Positions 46,213 to 61,200 of a stretch of DNA of 64,000 bases are shown piece by piece (positions within the stretch are counted from its first letter, which is position 1; each line of letters begins with the position of its first letter). The DNA is from Lepidostoma basale (lineage: Eukaryota > Arthropoda > Insecta > Trichoptera > Lepidostomatidae), in assembly GCA_022606425.2 (NCBI GenBank), contig JAHDVF020000880.1, forward strand, positions 1,240,001-1,304,000, in the 5' to 3' direction. The translations under genes were made by a program, and so were the position numbers. The notes under the pieces are model-generated. The model had not been told where the DNA came from, did no database searches, and saw only the letters and a program-made list of their open reading frames with translations.

Positions 46213-49200
46213 TATGACAATTGTAAATTATTAAAATATTTTGCATTGAATAAGGATAATTGAAACAGTGCAACTCTCGGGAATATTAAGAACGATTTTT
46301 TTCAATTCCTCCTTAAAGTTTAGAAATTGTGATGAAAAAAATACAGAATTTAAAAAAACATTATATCAATATTCGCCAATATTTTGTACAGCACATTGAT
46401 ATTAAGTATATGTGATATTAAATTATTATTTTTAAATTCGTGGGATGTGAAAGGTAGTTAATCTATCACCATTTTATTGTCACGTGAATTCTTTACCAGA
46501 ACAAATACAGTGTGACTATCACAATGCTTCGCCGGGAATCGAGTCCGGCATCTAAGGTGTGGCAGTCAAAAACACTTTCTACTCGGCAACGAAGGTCGTC
46601 AATATTGGTTATCGTGAATAAATAAAATCATTTGTTGTGTAAGGAGTTATTAAAAAATGAATGATTTGTACTAAATAAAAATTATAAAATAGTATTTGGA
46701 ATCCCAGAATGCTTTTTATTACTTCTGCTGTCAGTTTAGTATTGGAAAAGTTAAGATTTATATTTATTTTTCTTCGTCGGCAAAGCCCTCCACTACTGAT
46801 TGTTAAAATTGGCTGTGTCCTTCCTTTAGCTTATCGGTCTTTGGTACGGTGACCGTTAACGTTTATCTTCATCACACGTTCAACGTACTGCACCCCTGAG
46901 TCTAGAAATATTGTACAAGTTACTTACTTTTTGGATAGCTAAAATGACAGTCCACATAGATTTGGATTTTATTATATTTAGAAAATTGTATTAAACTTAT
47001 GTACCATTTTGTTTAATACTAGCTCTACCCATCCACGCATTGCTGTAGTTCAATCTGGCTAAACGGAAAATGGTCTCAAATGGTGGTTCAATATTTCCCA
47101 TCCGAGACCACTGGCCCACACCCAAAGCTACTCTCGTTCCACTTGGCTTGGTACCCAGGTCTTACCGGCCACCACTCAAGGCCTTTTATTGTGACTGTTT
47201 CTCTGTCTCCATCCATGACCTTGGCCACTGTCCAGGGCCACAACCGACCCCTTCACATTCCTCCCCGGTAGTTAGGTCCAAATGTCGGACACTACCCGCT
47301 ACATCCTCCAAGAAACCCTCCTCTCACCATCCAACAATTCTTCTTCTTTTTCTATAACAGCCGTTGTCGTCCACTGCTGGACATAGGCCTTCCCCATACT
47401 TCTCCATGCATGACATGTCATACGGGGGGTGGTTGGCATTACAACGCCACGCTTGCCAGACGGGTTGGCGAGGTGTCCTTCCACGTTAGCCTATGCATCA
47501 ATATTATCCACCGGGGTTATTCACACTCGATCTCTAACATTTCGCATAGTTTCCAGGGGAGACCAAATTCGAGGAGGTGTGGATAGGTACTTGGGATCAG
47601 ATCAATCCTCCAGCGTAGCATGGCCCTCACCATGGTGATGGCCATGCACCGCTCGAAGAGTCAATAGGATCCCCCTTACTCCCCCTTCAACAATATCCAA
47701 CCTCAACACCCAAGAAATAATCTTCCAACGTGTAAGGGAATAATGGCTTCCAAGCTAGAGCTCTCGAAAAGACGATATCTATATCCCGTATTCGAATGAC
47801 GGCAGCCGGCATGAATCTGATGCCCCACAGCGTGTGGGATTTTGGTGGGATCCATCCTCTGCACGTGAACATTCCAGTATCTTCTGCGTTGTCTGACCCA
47901 TTTCACGACATCCTCCACCTTGCGGATCTCGCGGATAGCGGTGTTCCGCACCCTATGTCGAAAAGTCCTTCCTACTATCATCCTCAGCGTCCTCATCTCT
48001 GCCACCCGTACTTTAGCCTTCGTTCTTGTGGTATCCGCTCTGGTCTCAATGGTATATGTCAGTAGAGGCCTTACACAGGTTTGATATATTCTGACCTTAT
48101 TCTCAGTTCTCATTTTATCCATATTATATATTTAAACAATCTGATACTGCCGAAGCCATCGTTTAAAATCAAAGCAATCGTTAAAAATCTTTCGGAGATT
48201 TAAAATTTTGAACATGAACATTCAATTAATTTATGTTTATATCTTCTTGTTCTTCTCCATTAAGACCTTCTTTATTACAAATTTGATATTATTTTTTAAA
48301 GAATGTCAATTTCAATTTATTTTGAAAAAAATATTGAACTGAATGTTTGTGTTTTATGCTTTCTAAAAAATATTTTATGGTAAAGTGCATTGCGTGTTTA
48401 AGTCATAAATGTTCTGTCCTGGTTTACATTACATCAATCTGGTACATTTTCAAAAATGTAAAATTCTGTAGACGAAGTTTAATATAATAGATTTCGGATG
48501 TAATTTTACAAGCTCGAAAATATTAGTTAAATATTAGACTTTGACAGCAATTTCACCTTTGAAGAATGATTTAAGTAATATTATATGTGAGGAACAGCTA
48601 TATACATTATGATTTCATATGTCAACAATATATTTTAATTTACTTTGTTGTTTGAAACTGAAAACAAGGAAAATTAATTTGAGTATATTATTTAAACGTA
48701 TAATACTTTAAAAACTTATTATTAAATAAAATATTACAAAAATTAGAACTACGGTGATTTTATATTAATATTAAATATACACAATGGAGTTCTGGTCCCA
48801 ACCTTGGCGTGGAACTTGCAGAAAAAGAATGAGAGCAGAATAAATGCAGTGGAGATGGGGTCCCTAAGACGAATGTGTGTTAAAACGATAAACGACAGAA
48901 TCTTAAATGCTGATGTAAGAAAGGAATGTAGAGCGGAAGAAGGTTTTATGAACAAAATTATGACAGGATTGCTGCATTGGTTCGGACATATGGAGCACAT
49001 GGATGGAGAAAGAATGCTTAAGAAAGTATACGTTAATGATGTAAATGGAGTACGGAGTCAAGGCAGATCGAGGAAAATATGGCATGACCAAATTAATCAA
49101 ATTTTAGAGGTTGGTCATGTTAGAAGTCGGAAGAATCGACGTGCGTGCGAGTAGTGTGGCGGCCCATTCTCTCTGCCTACGGCGTGATGGTTTGTTGTTG

Positions 49201-52200
49201 TTTTATTGTTGTTGTTATTAAATATAAACGTTAACGTTCCGATGGTTTAGGTTTTTGTATTGTAGAATTTCAGTACATATTAAATTATCAAACGGAATTG
49301 TTTAGCAGGTTTTAAATAGATATACGTTATGTATGTTAAACAACTTAAACAGTTGCGATTGATATTATGAATTGATGTTGTTTAAATAATTCATAGAAGC
49401 AATTTATAATGTTTCTTTACGAATTGTATAAATAACATTATATATATTCAGGTAGAAATAATATATCTAGACAAATGTGTGGTATATTATTATATGATAG
49501 AGTGTTAAATGCTAATATAAGAAGTGAATGCAGTGCAAATGAGAGTGTCTTGAACAATTTAATGAGAGGATGATGAAGAATGGGCTAGAAAGTTTATGAA
49601 AATTATGTTAAGGGAACAAGAAACAGATAAAAACGGAGGTTATGGTATATGTGTAGAAATAATTAAATAATTACTTTTTTTGAATGCATACAAATACTGG
49701 TTTTTTACCCATTGCAGGTTAATCATGTGAAGTTATTTAACATAGTAGCATATATACAAGTTCCAAAAAATTGTCAGACGTGGTGGTCGTAAGAAGGGCG
49801 GAATGGGGAATGTTGTTAACATAAAGTGATCGCTAAACCCAACCAATGACAGGTCATAAGTCCTGTAAACGCTGCGACTACCATATTCTGTTTCCAAAAA
49901 AATTTACATCTTCGTCTCTATTGAGATACAATTAATCCTTAAAAAAAATTAATAACTTGCGTCAAGTGCGTACATGACACAGTGTATGAATGTTGAGGAA
50001 TCCAGAGTGGTTTGTCAGGAATGAATAGTGTGGCGCTGTATTCATTCTGCCTAACCCTTTGGGGAGATGGAGTGGTTGTTCATAAATTAGTTATTATATA
50101 ACGGTTTTATTTATTGTAGAATGCAAATTATTTATTCCCGTTTATATTATGAGAATGTCTAGTACAATTCTACACCGCGCTCCAAAACGGAAACACATTA
50201 AAAGGACATAAATTACGGACTTTTATTTCAGCCGTACCTGAAGTTCGCGTATCGTTCCTGGGAGCGGAAATAAAAAACCGGAAAGGGTTGGAAATGGAGC
50301 GGGTCCCACCGGAAGCGGTTATTCCTTTTGGAGGGAAAAGTTTGGACGCCCTGGCTGTCTGCGTTCAATCGGAAAATCCCGCCACCTTCCCTAAAGGAAA
50401 TGTCAAACCCAGGTGAGTTTATTTACCATATTGTTTGTATAATGAAATCATTTTTTGCGGTTCTCGGTTCCAAAACGAAGAACGAGTTACGTCAATGTAC
50501 ATACAATTACATAAAAAAATATATGTAAAACGTATTTATTTTGAACAACTATATCTTATCGCAATCTTAATTTAAATTTAATATAGTCACATTATTTCTT
50601 TTATTGATTCATATGACAATGAAATAATGAAAATAAAGTAAATGGAACTACAAATAAAGAAAGACCGAAGATAGGAACGATCAAATCAAATATTAAATGT
50701 CGGCCACGTGATGGGTCGTAGAAATCGTCGTGTGTGCATGAGACGATCTACGAATGTTAAGGAAACAATAAAAGTATCTAAGGAATTTACAGTGTGGCGG
50801 TCTAACATTTCTTTCTTCCCCCTCTCTCCCCTTTTGGGGAGAAGGTGTGATAGTTATTTATTTATTTAATGACAAAAAAAACAATTAAGCACCGGGAGTG
50901 GATAATATACCATCTGAGCTACTGAAATATGGAAATGATCATATCCATAAGTTGATACACACAATTATAACAAAAATATGGAACCTAGAACATATCCCTG
51001 AAGATTGGCAGATGAGTATAATATGTCCAATCCACAAAGAGGGAGACAAGCTAAAATGCGAGAATCACAGAGGCATCTCACTTTTGAGTACATCATACAA
51101 AATCTTTACCATAATACGAGTACTTAAAAACGGAATGGAACACTTTGCAGAAAACATCATCGGAGAGTACCAGGCTGGGTTCAGAAGGAACAGATCAACA
51201 AGTGATCAATTGTTCACAGTAAGGCAGATCCTAGCAAAATGCTGAGAATTTGACGTCGATGTACGAGTATATCAGCTGTTCATTGACTTCAAACAGGCTT
51301 ATGATAGTATCAGTAGAGAGAAACTGTATGATGTACTCTTGAACTTCAAAATCCCTACAAAGTTAGTAAGACTGGTAAAAGCAACCATGGATAATACAAA
51401 ATGTAGAGTCAAGATAGGAGGAGAGCTCATAGATGAATTCATGGTATCACAGGGCCTCAAACAAGGTGATGGTTTAGCCCCAACACTTTTTAACCTTATT
51501 TTGGAATATGTCATAAGGAAAACTTACCACCTTAACACGAATCCCAACACATACTTTCATAGCAGCCAGATCATAAGATATGCAGACGACCTTAACATTG
51601 TAGGGAGATCCCTAGCAGCCGTACACGAAGTATTTGAGCCTTTAGAGACAGCAGCCAAGGAGGTGGGTTTAGAGATAAACGAAGAAAAGACACAAATAAT
51701 GAAACAAACCAGGAATGCAACCCATAACTCAAGGCGAACCATCAGATTCAAGGATAGATACAACTTTAAGATGGTGGAGGACTTCACTTACCTGGGTTCG
51801 TCTATAACAAAAGAAAACGAAGATCACAAGGAAATCGAAAGAAGAATCACAATTGGTAACAAAACATTCTTTTCTCTACTACCAGCGCTCAAATCAAGAA
51901 ACGTATACTGGAAAACCAAAATCATCCTGTATAAAACAATCATCCGAACAGTAGTGACCTATGACAGCGAAATCTGCAGAGCGACTGGATACTTTTGAGA
52001 GAAGGGTGCTGCGCAGAATTCTGGGGCCTGTGAATGACGGTGAAGGCTGGAGAGTGCGGCATAATGACGAGCTATACAATATTTACAAAGCTCCCAGTCT
52101 CTCCACACAGGTCAGACTGAATAGACTGAGATGGGCCGGTCACGTGCAGAGGATGCCGTCATCGCGAACCCCAAAAAGATTGCTGGAGTGGCACCCAGGT

Positions 52201-55200
52201 GGTAGAAGACCAATTGAACGAACAAGGCTGCGATAGGAGGATGAAGTTGGGAGAGATGGAGCAAGATTCTTAAGAGTGTCAGATTGGAGAGTCGAAGCGG
52301 AGGACAGGAGGAGTTGGAGGCGAAGAATACTGGAGGCTAAGGCTCGATATGAGCTGTAGGGCCATCGAAGAAGAAGAAGAATGACAAAAAACGTATTTTT
52401 CTAGTGTTATTATAATAATTAGTATTTATGGTAAATCGAATGGAAGGAATGCACACCGAAAGCGTGGAGCGAAAGTATCGTGGTCCTCTTTTTCAAAAAA
52501 GGAGACAAGACTTTGTTAAAAAACTACAGGCCGATCTCACTCCTAAGCCACGTTTATAAGTTGTTCTCAAGGGTCATAACAAACCGTCTTTCCCGCAGAT
52601 TTGACGATTTTCAGCCTCCGGAGCAGGCTGGGTTCAGAGCAAACTTCAGCACCATAGACCACATCCATACAGTTAGGCAGATTATCCAGAAAACAGAAGA
52701 ATATAATCGACCCCTATGCCTTGCCTTTGTGGACTATGAGAAGGCCTTCGACTCTGTCGAGACCTGGGCTGTTCTGGAGTCTCTGCAGCGAAACCAGATT
52801 GATTGGAATTACGTACAGGTGTTGAAATGCCTCTATAATAACGCCACAATGTCCGTTCAAATCCAAAACCAGAAGACCAAACCGATTGAGCTGCAACGGG
52901 GAGTCAGACAAGGGGATGTGATATCTCCGAAGCTGTTCACTTGTGCTTTGGAAGATATATTTAAAACTTTGGACTGGTCTGAACGTGGCCTCAACATAAA
53001 TGGCGAATACATGTCTCACCTTCGTTTTGCGGATGACATTGTTATTCTGGCGGAATCTGCTGGGCATCTAGAAGGCATGCTAGATGAACTGAACACTGCA
53101 TCCAGACGAGTGGGTCTCGGGATGAATTTGGACAAGACGAAAGTCATGTATAATGAACATATTATCCCGGGATCAGTAACCGTCGATGGGTCGGCTCTCG
53201 AAGTGGTACAAGAATACCCATATCTTGGCCAAATCATACAATTAGGACGAAACAATTTCGAGAAAGAAGCCAACCGAAGAATTCAGTTGGGTTGGGCAGC
53301 CTTTGGGAAATTACGTCATGTTTTCACTTCCAAAATACCACAATGCCTCAAGACTAAAGTCTTCAACCAGTGCGTTTTGCCAGTCATAACATACGGAGCC
53401 GAGACGTGGACATTGACAAAAGGTCTAGTCTACAGATTCAAGGTTGCCCAGCGCGCCATGGAAAGAGCCATGCTTGGAATAACCTTGAGGGATAGATTTA
53501 GAAACGAATTTATTCGACAACAAACCAAGGTGACTGAGGTGGCTCTACGGATAGGCGGGCTGAAGTGGCGGTGGGCTGGCCATATCTGTCGGAGAACCGA
53601 CAGCCGATGGGGAAGACGGGTTCTGGAGTGGAGACCGCGTACAGGATTCCGTAGAGTTGGACGTCCCCCTGCCCGCTGGACCGACGATCTGAAGAGGATT
53701 GCTGGACATGGATGGATGGGAGCGGCAATGGATAGGGGGCGGTGGAGGGCTTTGGGAGAGGCCTACATTCAGCAGTGGATGACAGACGGCTGATGATGAT
53801 GATGGTAAATCGAATGAAACTTTTATGTAAATGAAGTTTCATTATACAATATAACAACAACAACACACCATCACGCCGTTTCCCCCGCAGGTATAGTCAG
53901 AGAAAATGGACCGCAACGCTACTCTATCCTGACACACCTCTCTAGATTCCTCCACATTCATACAGTGAGTCATACACGCACGCCAATTCTTCCAACTTCT
54001 TATATAAACAATCTTTAAATTTATTCAAACGTCTAACAACAAAGTTGGTGCTTCATAAGAAAAAACAAGTTTAATGCGTTCAAAACATCATTTAATTTAA
54101 CTATTGTAGTATTCACCATACCAGTAATATCAGTAAAAACAATATATTTACTGGTATTTACACGTTTCGCCTTTCTAAGGCATTACTTAATGATTTGATA
54201 ATGCCTTGTAATTTCGCCACTTTTAGAAAACAGACGTTTTAATTCGTAAAAAATACTTATACTACCTAAACTATTTCATCATTTCACTATATATTTTTTA
54301 GAATGTTTTAGTTTATCATTGGTAAGTAAGTTAAATGATAATCAAATGATTTTCCTGAAATCTCTTAATGGAAGTTCATTTTAATTAATAATTAAATTAA
54401 ACGATGTTTTTTAATTACTTATACTTTTGTATTTATTTCGACAGCGACCGGTTTAAACGAGATTCGCTGACAGACTGTGTCCACTGGTGACCAGTCTGTC
54501 GATGCCAGCAGGGTCACTGTTTTCTTTTTTCTTCTTTTTGTTCTGTCACACCTGGTGTATAGGGCCTCTAGGAACCTTTTCCATCCTACTCTATCGCATG
54601 CATGATGCCTAACATCATCCCAAGTGAGGCCTGCTGCCTTAAACTCGTCCTGAAGGGTTCTTCTCCAGGTGGCTCTAGGTCTGCCTCGCTTTCTCTTTCC
54701 CCCCATAGGAGACCAGTTTAGTGCACCCTGAGCGAAGCAGGCTAGGTTCCGTCTCAGAGTATGACCGATCCACTGCCTTTTGCGTCTAGCGACTTGTTCT
54801 CTAATTGGATTTTCGCCTGCCATGGTCCAGAGAACGGCATTTGACACTGTTAAAACTAAGATAACTACTTACACTTTTGTCTAAACAAAGACAAAAGTGT
54901 AAGTAGTTAAAAAATCATCGTTTAATTAAATTATAAATAACTAACTAACCATCACGCCGTCTCCCCGAAAGGGTAGACAGAAAGAATGGAATGCCACACT
55001 TTAACCGATGCGGTACTAACTCTTTCTCTTTTCGGCCCCGCCGACGCAGTGTGATGGGTTGCGAACCTCATCGTCACCAATAGGCATCTGCCGCACACAC
55101 TTTGATAATCCAAAGTCCACAAAATAAATCTTGAACAAATTATATAAAATAAATTGTTTTGGTCAATTTGATTGTTCCCGCACTTTATAATAGTTATTTA

Positions 55201-58200
55201 ATTTTTATTTAATTTAAATGAAATGTAATTTCAAATAATGCTGATCCTATGTTTTTTTCTGTTAAATATAAATTATCAAACGTATTATGTTAGATAGCGG
55301 AAATCTTAAATTCTCCCTCCATATAAAACTGCCTAACAAAATTGGATTGAAAATGCTCTAATTGACGCCCATAAATCTCCGCATTGTACGCGCCGCTTGC
55401 TCAATACTGTGGAAAATCTTGTGACTTTAGGGGCATAATAAATTACGTTGATTTCAGTTCAAAAATGGTTGGTTCTTCTAACCTTATTCAGGACGATAGA
55501 CTTTTATATCTCAATTATTTAACAAAATAATTTTATTCTACAGTGAAAAGCACAGTTGTTAAAATAATTGATTTTTTGAATGCATTAAATTTGTATTTTT
55601 ATATGAAGCACAAACTTTGTGGTTTATCGTTTTAAACAAATATATATATATGATAATGAAATGATTTCTAACAACATATTAGTTTTCATAACCTTTATCA
55701 ATGTACACAATTAAAACAATTGTGCACTAATAAGGTTATGGTATCAATGAAACATGTCTGTTGTAATTGAAATAAAGTATTTTAATACTAAGTATAATTA
55801 TATTTATTCAAATATGAGTCGACAACACATAGAAAAAGGCGAATATAGAAGAAGATGTTTAAATGATTTTATTGAAATCTCTTGATGGACGTTCATTTTA
55901 GATAATAATTAAATAAATATATTAAACTGTCAAATTAAATAACTTTGTTTTTAGTATCACAATTGTATTTTATTTTTCTCGTCAGCTGTTGTATCAACCT
56001 ATTTTGACATCATCAAGTGTTACAATAATATATCAAATCAAAAATTGTAGCACCTGATAATGTCAACATAGGTTGATGAAACAGCTGTCGCGTAAAATAA
56101 AATACAATTGTGATACAAAAAACAAAGTTACTTATTTTTACAGTTTGAAATGTTAAGGTATCATAGTGTTTCGGCCAAAACAATGGATTATTTAAATAAA
56201 TGTATGTTTTTGAACTACTTCCACTTTTGTCTTTATTTCGACAGCAATCGGTTTCGCCAGGCTCGTAGGTATCGACAGATTGGTCTGGACTGGAATTATT
56301 ATTTAATAGATGTACCATAACAAAATACTTTATATTTAATCACTTTAAGTTGTTATACTGCCCTGATGAAGCTTTGGTCCAAGCGAAACAAGTTGGCATC
56401 AATTATAATAACCATACCGTGGTTAAATACAAAGTGCATTAAACTAGATTTTTTATCGCCAATTTTTCAACCAAGTACTAAAAAAAGAACAACGCATATT
56501 AAATAATCTATTGTTTTGGCGGAAACACTTCTATTATATAGATATTTCAACATTATAACCTGTTTAAATTAAAAATAAAACTCTAATAAATTATCACAGT
56601 GGATTATATTTCTTTCGAAATTGTCGCGACAGCTGTTTTGCTAACCGATATTAGCATCGCTTGGTTTTCCCATCAGTTGATTCTAAGACCTGACGATGCT
56701 AACATAGCGAAACAACTGTCGCGACAATTTTAAAATAAATATAATCAATTGTGATATTTTATAAGTGTTTTTTTTTTAACAGTTAAATATTTATATGGTG
56801 CAATCATGTAGAATAATATATTTATATGATATTATGACATATATTTATAAAATTACAGTCTATAAATAAAATAAAATTAGAACAATATAATGAAGAATAT
56901 TATATTATATGATAAAATGACATGTATTTATAAAATTACAGTTAATAAATAAAATTAAAACAGATCATTTCTGTGATATAAGAATAATGACATTTTGTAA
57001 AACTCCATATTAAATCGTGAATATGAATGAAAACGTTCGTTTTCTTGAAGTTCTATTATATTTTATGAGAATGGCATGTTTCGCCTTGTTAAAGCGTTAT
57101 GAAATACTCATTATCAGAAAATAATGCTTCAGCAAGGAGAAATATATCATTCCCATTAAATTAAATACAACTTAAAAAAAAAAACAGATTATCTCTATCG
57201 TATGAAAATGAAAATGTAGGTAAAATCCAAGTAAAATACTGGAAAAAATACCCCCATTGTGCAAAAATTTTAATATAAGTTTCATACCGAGTTGAAAACA
57301 AAAGTTTACATATTTACCCTTCCAAACAGGTAAGGTATGTTTTTCAGTTTCTTGTTTCAAACATGTAAATTACATTCTAAGGAAGTAAAGGAAACAACAT
57401 GAATATCGCCTATTCATACAACTGTAGGTGCTTTCATGGCATTCTATTCAAATTCCCTTACCAACTTTACGCCTCCCTCGAGTCCGGTGTTATCCAATTA
57501 AAGCGAACTATGTAGGTCGCAAAATGCATAAACAAAATTTTAATTTCCGGAAATATGATAATAAAACCCTTTCGTGGCTGTGTGAAATGTTTGAATAGGG
57601 GTAATTAGTAATGTACTTGTGAAATGCAGGCTTTCATAGGAATAATAGCCAACTGTAATTTGATACAAAGGAGTGTGAAAAGTTTGAAACCAAATTAACA
57701 AAGATAATATTTTATCCAAATACATTTTTCAAGAATATTAAAAAAAAGAAAATCTTATATTTTCACAGCACTTTTCACAAACATGTTAAGGGAAAAAGTA
57801 GCCCTTCCTAGGTAAAGAAATTAAAAAAATTCTACCCTTAGGTTAAAATCAATCGAATACTTTGCGTTCGTATATGATATTGTATCATCGTTTATGATAT
57901 AATCATCTATAGAAAAATAATGTTTACGTGGCGAACTCCAAGAAGTGCTTAAATCACATAAGCTTTGTAGAGAAATCGTTTTATCGTGTAAAATGAATTG
58001 AACTCGGATTTATTTTTTCGTATGCATTCGTGTTAATCAACCTAATTGTAATATTTAGATACAATGGCATGACCAAATTAATCAAATATTAAAGGTTGGT
58101 CATGCCAGAAGCCGGAAGAATCGACGTGCGTGTATAACTCTATGTATGAATGTGGAGGAAGCTAGAAAGGTATGTCAGGAAAGAGTAGTGTGGCGGTCCA

Positions 58201-61200
58201 TTCTCTCTGCCTACCCCTGCGGGGAAATGGCGTTATGGTTTGTTGTTGTTGTTGTTCATTTATTTATAATTATTTAAAAAAAAAGTTGGTTCATAAAAAT
58301 CAATTGAAGAGAATGTGACATATGTTATAATGTACGAGTATAATCCCATCAAATATTAAAAAAAAATTGTAGTGTTTTCAAATTTACCAGGAAATAAAAC
58401 AAACGTCATACGAAAATATAAGACATCTTTCTAGATTTGCTAACAGCACTTCAATATATCTCAATATCTATCGTTCTGATCGTTTTGACATACACGTTGC
58501 TTCAGATTATTTTGGCTATGACTTGAATTTCATAATATCCACTGTCATTTGATTAAGAACACAATATCTCTTAGAATAGTTTATTTTGTTATTAGCATTG
58601 CGTTGCAATCGTGTCTTTCAGCACGTTCATACACCTCTGATAAATATAAACCTCTACTATCCATAAGGCACGTGCTTTTAGAAGCAAAGCCGGTGTTCTG
58701 TTTCTCCTTGTTCCAGGAATGTTAATTACTCACGTAATTTCGTATTTTGAAATTAAGTCGAGCTATCCATAATTTAGTACTTTTTCTCTTAATTTAGCAT
58801 AGATTATGCTAGTTCAAATATGAAGGAGATGAACTTCTGTATTTTAATATTTATCTTCAGCTTATTAAAGCAAATGATTAATTTATCTTAATTACAAAAA
58901 CGGTGAACATAATTTCGCATGAACAAGATACGTTTATTTTGTCTCTTGATAAAAATATTCATTTGAATAACATTGTACACCATTTCTCACATAAACCAAT
59001 TTTTGTAAAAAGTTCAAATAAAGTGTTATAAAAATACATGGTTTTTCAAAAGTTATTCAAATATAATATTAATACACTACATAACATGATGTTTAAAATT
59101 GAAAAAAAAAAACTTTACCGTTACTAACTAACTAACCATCACGCCGTTTCCCCGGAGGTGTAAGCAGATAGGATGGATCGCTACATTGTTCTATTCTGGC
59201 ATAATTTTCGCACATCTTCTACATTCACACATCTTGACATGCACGCTCGTCGATTATTCCTGCTTCGAATTCATCGTCGATTGATCCTACTTCGAATATG
59301 GCCGCCTTTCAGTAATTGATTTAATATAATTTAATAGTCCATTGTTTTGGCCGAAACACTATGATACCTTATCATTTTAAACTGTTAATGAATAAACTTT
59401 GTTTTTTGTATCACATTTTTTTATTTTAACACCTGATGATGTCAACATAGGTTGATGAAACAGCTGTCGCGTAAAATAATAAACAAGTGTGATACAAAAA
59501 ACATTTATTCATTAACAGTTTAATATAATTTAAATAATTTTACCCAATCCAATTGTTGATATGTTCTTATCACCCTAAAATTCTAATAAAAAGAGAATTA
59601 CCCCTACCTCTTGACAATTTCACTCTCCTTCATTGAGAATATGTTTCTTTTTCTTCTTTTTAACCAATTTTAGTCCTTTGCTAGATATATGACTTTTCTA
59701 AACTATTCCAACATTTTTTATCTTGGTCTATCTGTTGCCACCTATGGACCGGCAAGTGGATAATATCATCCGTCACCTTTTTGTAGTCTCCCAATTCCTC
59801 TTATGTTGTTCCTGCCCCCACTTCTTGATTTTAGGATCGATTTCTTTGTTAACATTTTATCGACGAGGAAGAATATGTATCGTCCGAAATATGTTTGTTA
59901 AAAGTGCTAAAAAGTGTTGTGACAATATATTTTTATTTCAAATATCATTCTAATGTGAATCCACAATACAAAGTCATGGCGATATTTATTATTATAATCT
60001 AATCATAGGATTCCAATGTTTTAACTCCTTTAATTAATCATAAAACAATTGAAAAAATGAACTTAGAATTTGTAAAACAGATGAAGTTTACGTGAAAACA
60101 AAATAAAAACAATAAATGTACTGCTCACTAACTTGTTGAGTAAATTTAAAATAGTTTATAACGAAATAGTCCCTCGGAATTACATTTGACCCTTTCTTAT
60201 TCTTAAATAATTCTAGTATATTCTTCTATTCAAATCACGTAATACACAGAAACTTCTTTAAGCCGTACATACTCGTATAAACTTGTTTGTTAGTTTATCT
60301 TTAATTTTGTCCCTTTTCATTTTGAATAAGAGGTAAACAATTATAATTAAACTCCCTCTTTTAAAATTCTTGTAAAGTATATTTTACCCAATATTAAATA
60401 ATTTTATAGTTTTATATTATATATTTGTACTATTTTTTAAAGAAATTCACTCAAATATAAAAACTGGCATTTATATTCCTGTAAATTAAATGTCCCTACA
60501 TATATTAAGTGTCATCTATTGACAAAATAGAAAAATTCATTGAAAACATGACATGACGTCTTTTCATTTCTTTTTAATAACTATTTTTCAGATCTGTCAA
60601 TAACGTTGGTTTACACAAGCTTATATCTTGATAATAAATACGAATGAAAGCGTCTGTCTTCTATTACAGAAGTTTTAAAATAATTTATGTGAATAACTTT
60701 TTATTTATTTATTGTTTCTTGTTTCTTTACTTCTTCTTCAAGTGCCCTGTCGGGTCCCCCAACGTTGGCGATCACCTTGGCGAACCTGTCCCTGTCTCCT
60801 CAACACTTCGGATGCCGGTCCACTCCCTCACGTTTTGCAGCCAGGACATTTGTCTCCTTCCGGGCCCTCGGCGTCCCTTAATTTTTCCCTTCAATATCAG
60901 TTGGAGAAGGTGGTACTTTTCCCCACGCAGTATATGACCCAGATATGAGATCTTTCGAAACTTGATAGTTGATAACAATTCTCTGTCAACTCTAGCTCGC
61001 CTCAGGACTTCGGTATTGGTAACCATGTCTGTCCAGGGAACTCTGAGCATTCGGCGATGGAGCCACATTTCAAATGCTTCCAGTCTGTTTATTAAGTAAT
61101 AACAGACCACACATAGCATTTGATCATTCTCTGTCGGAGTTTCAAGTTTACGTTATCATTGCAGAAGAGTGATTTCATTTTATTAAACGTAGCTCTTGCT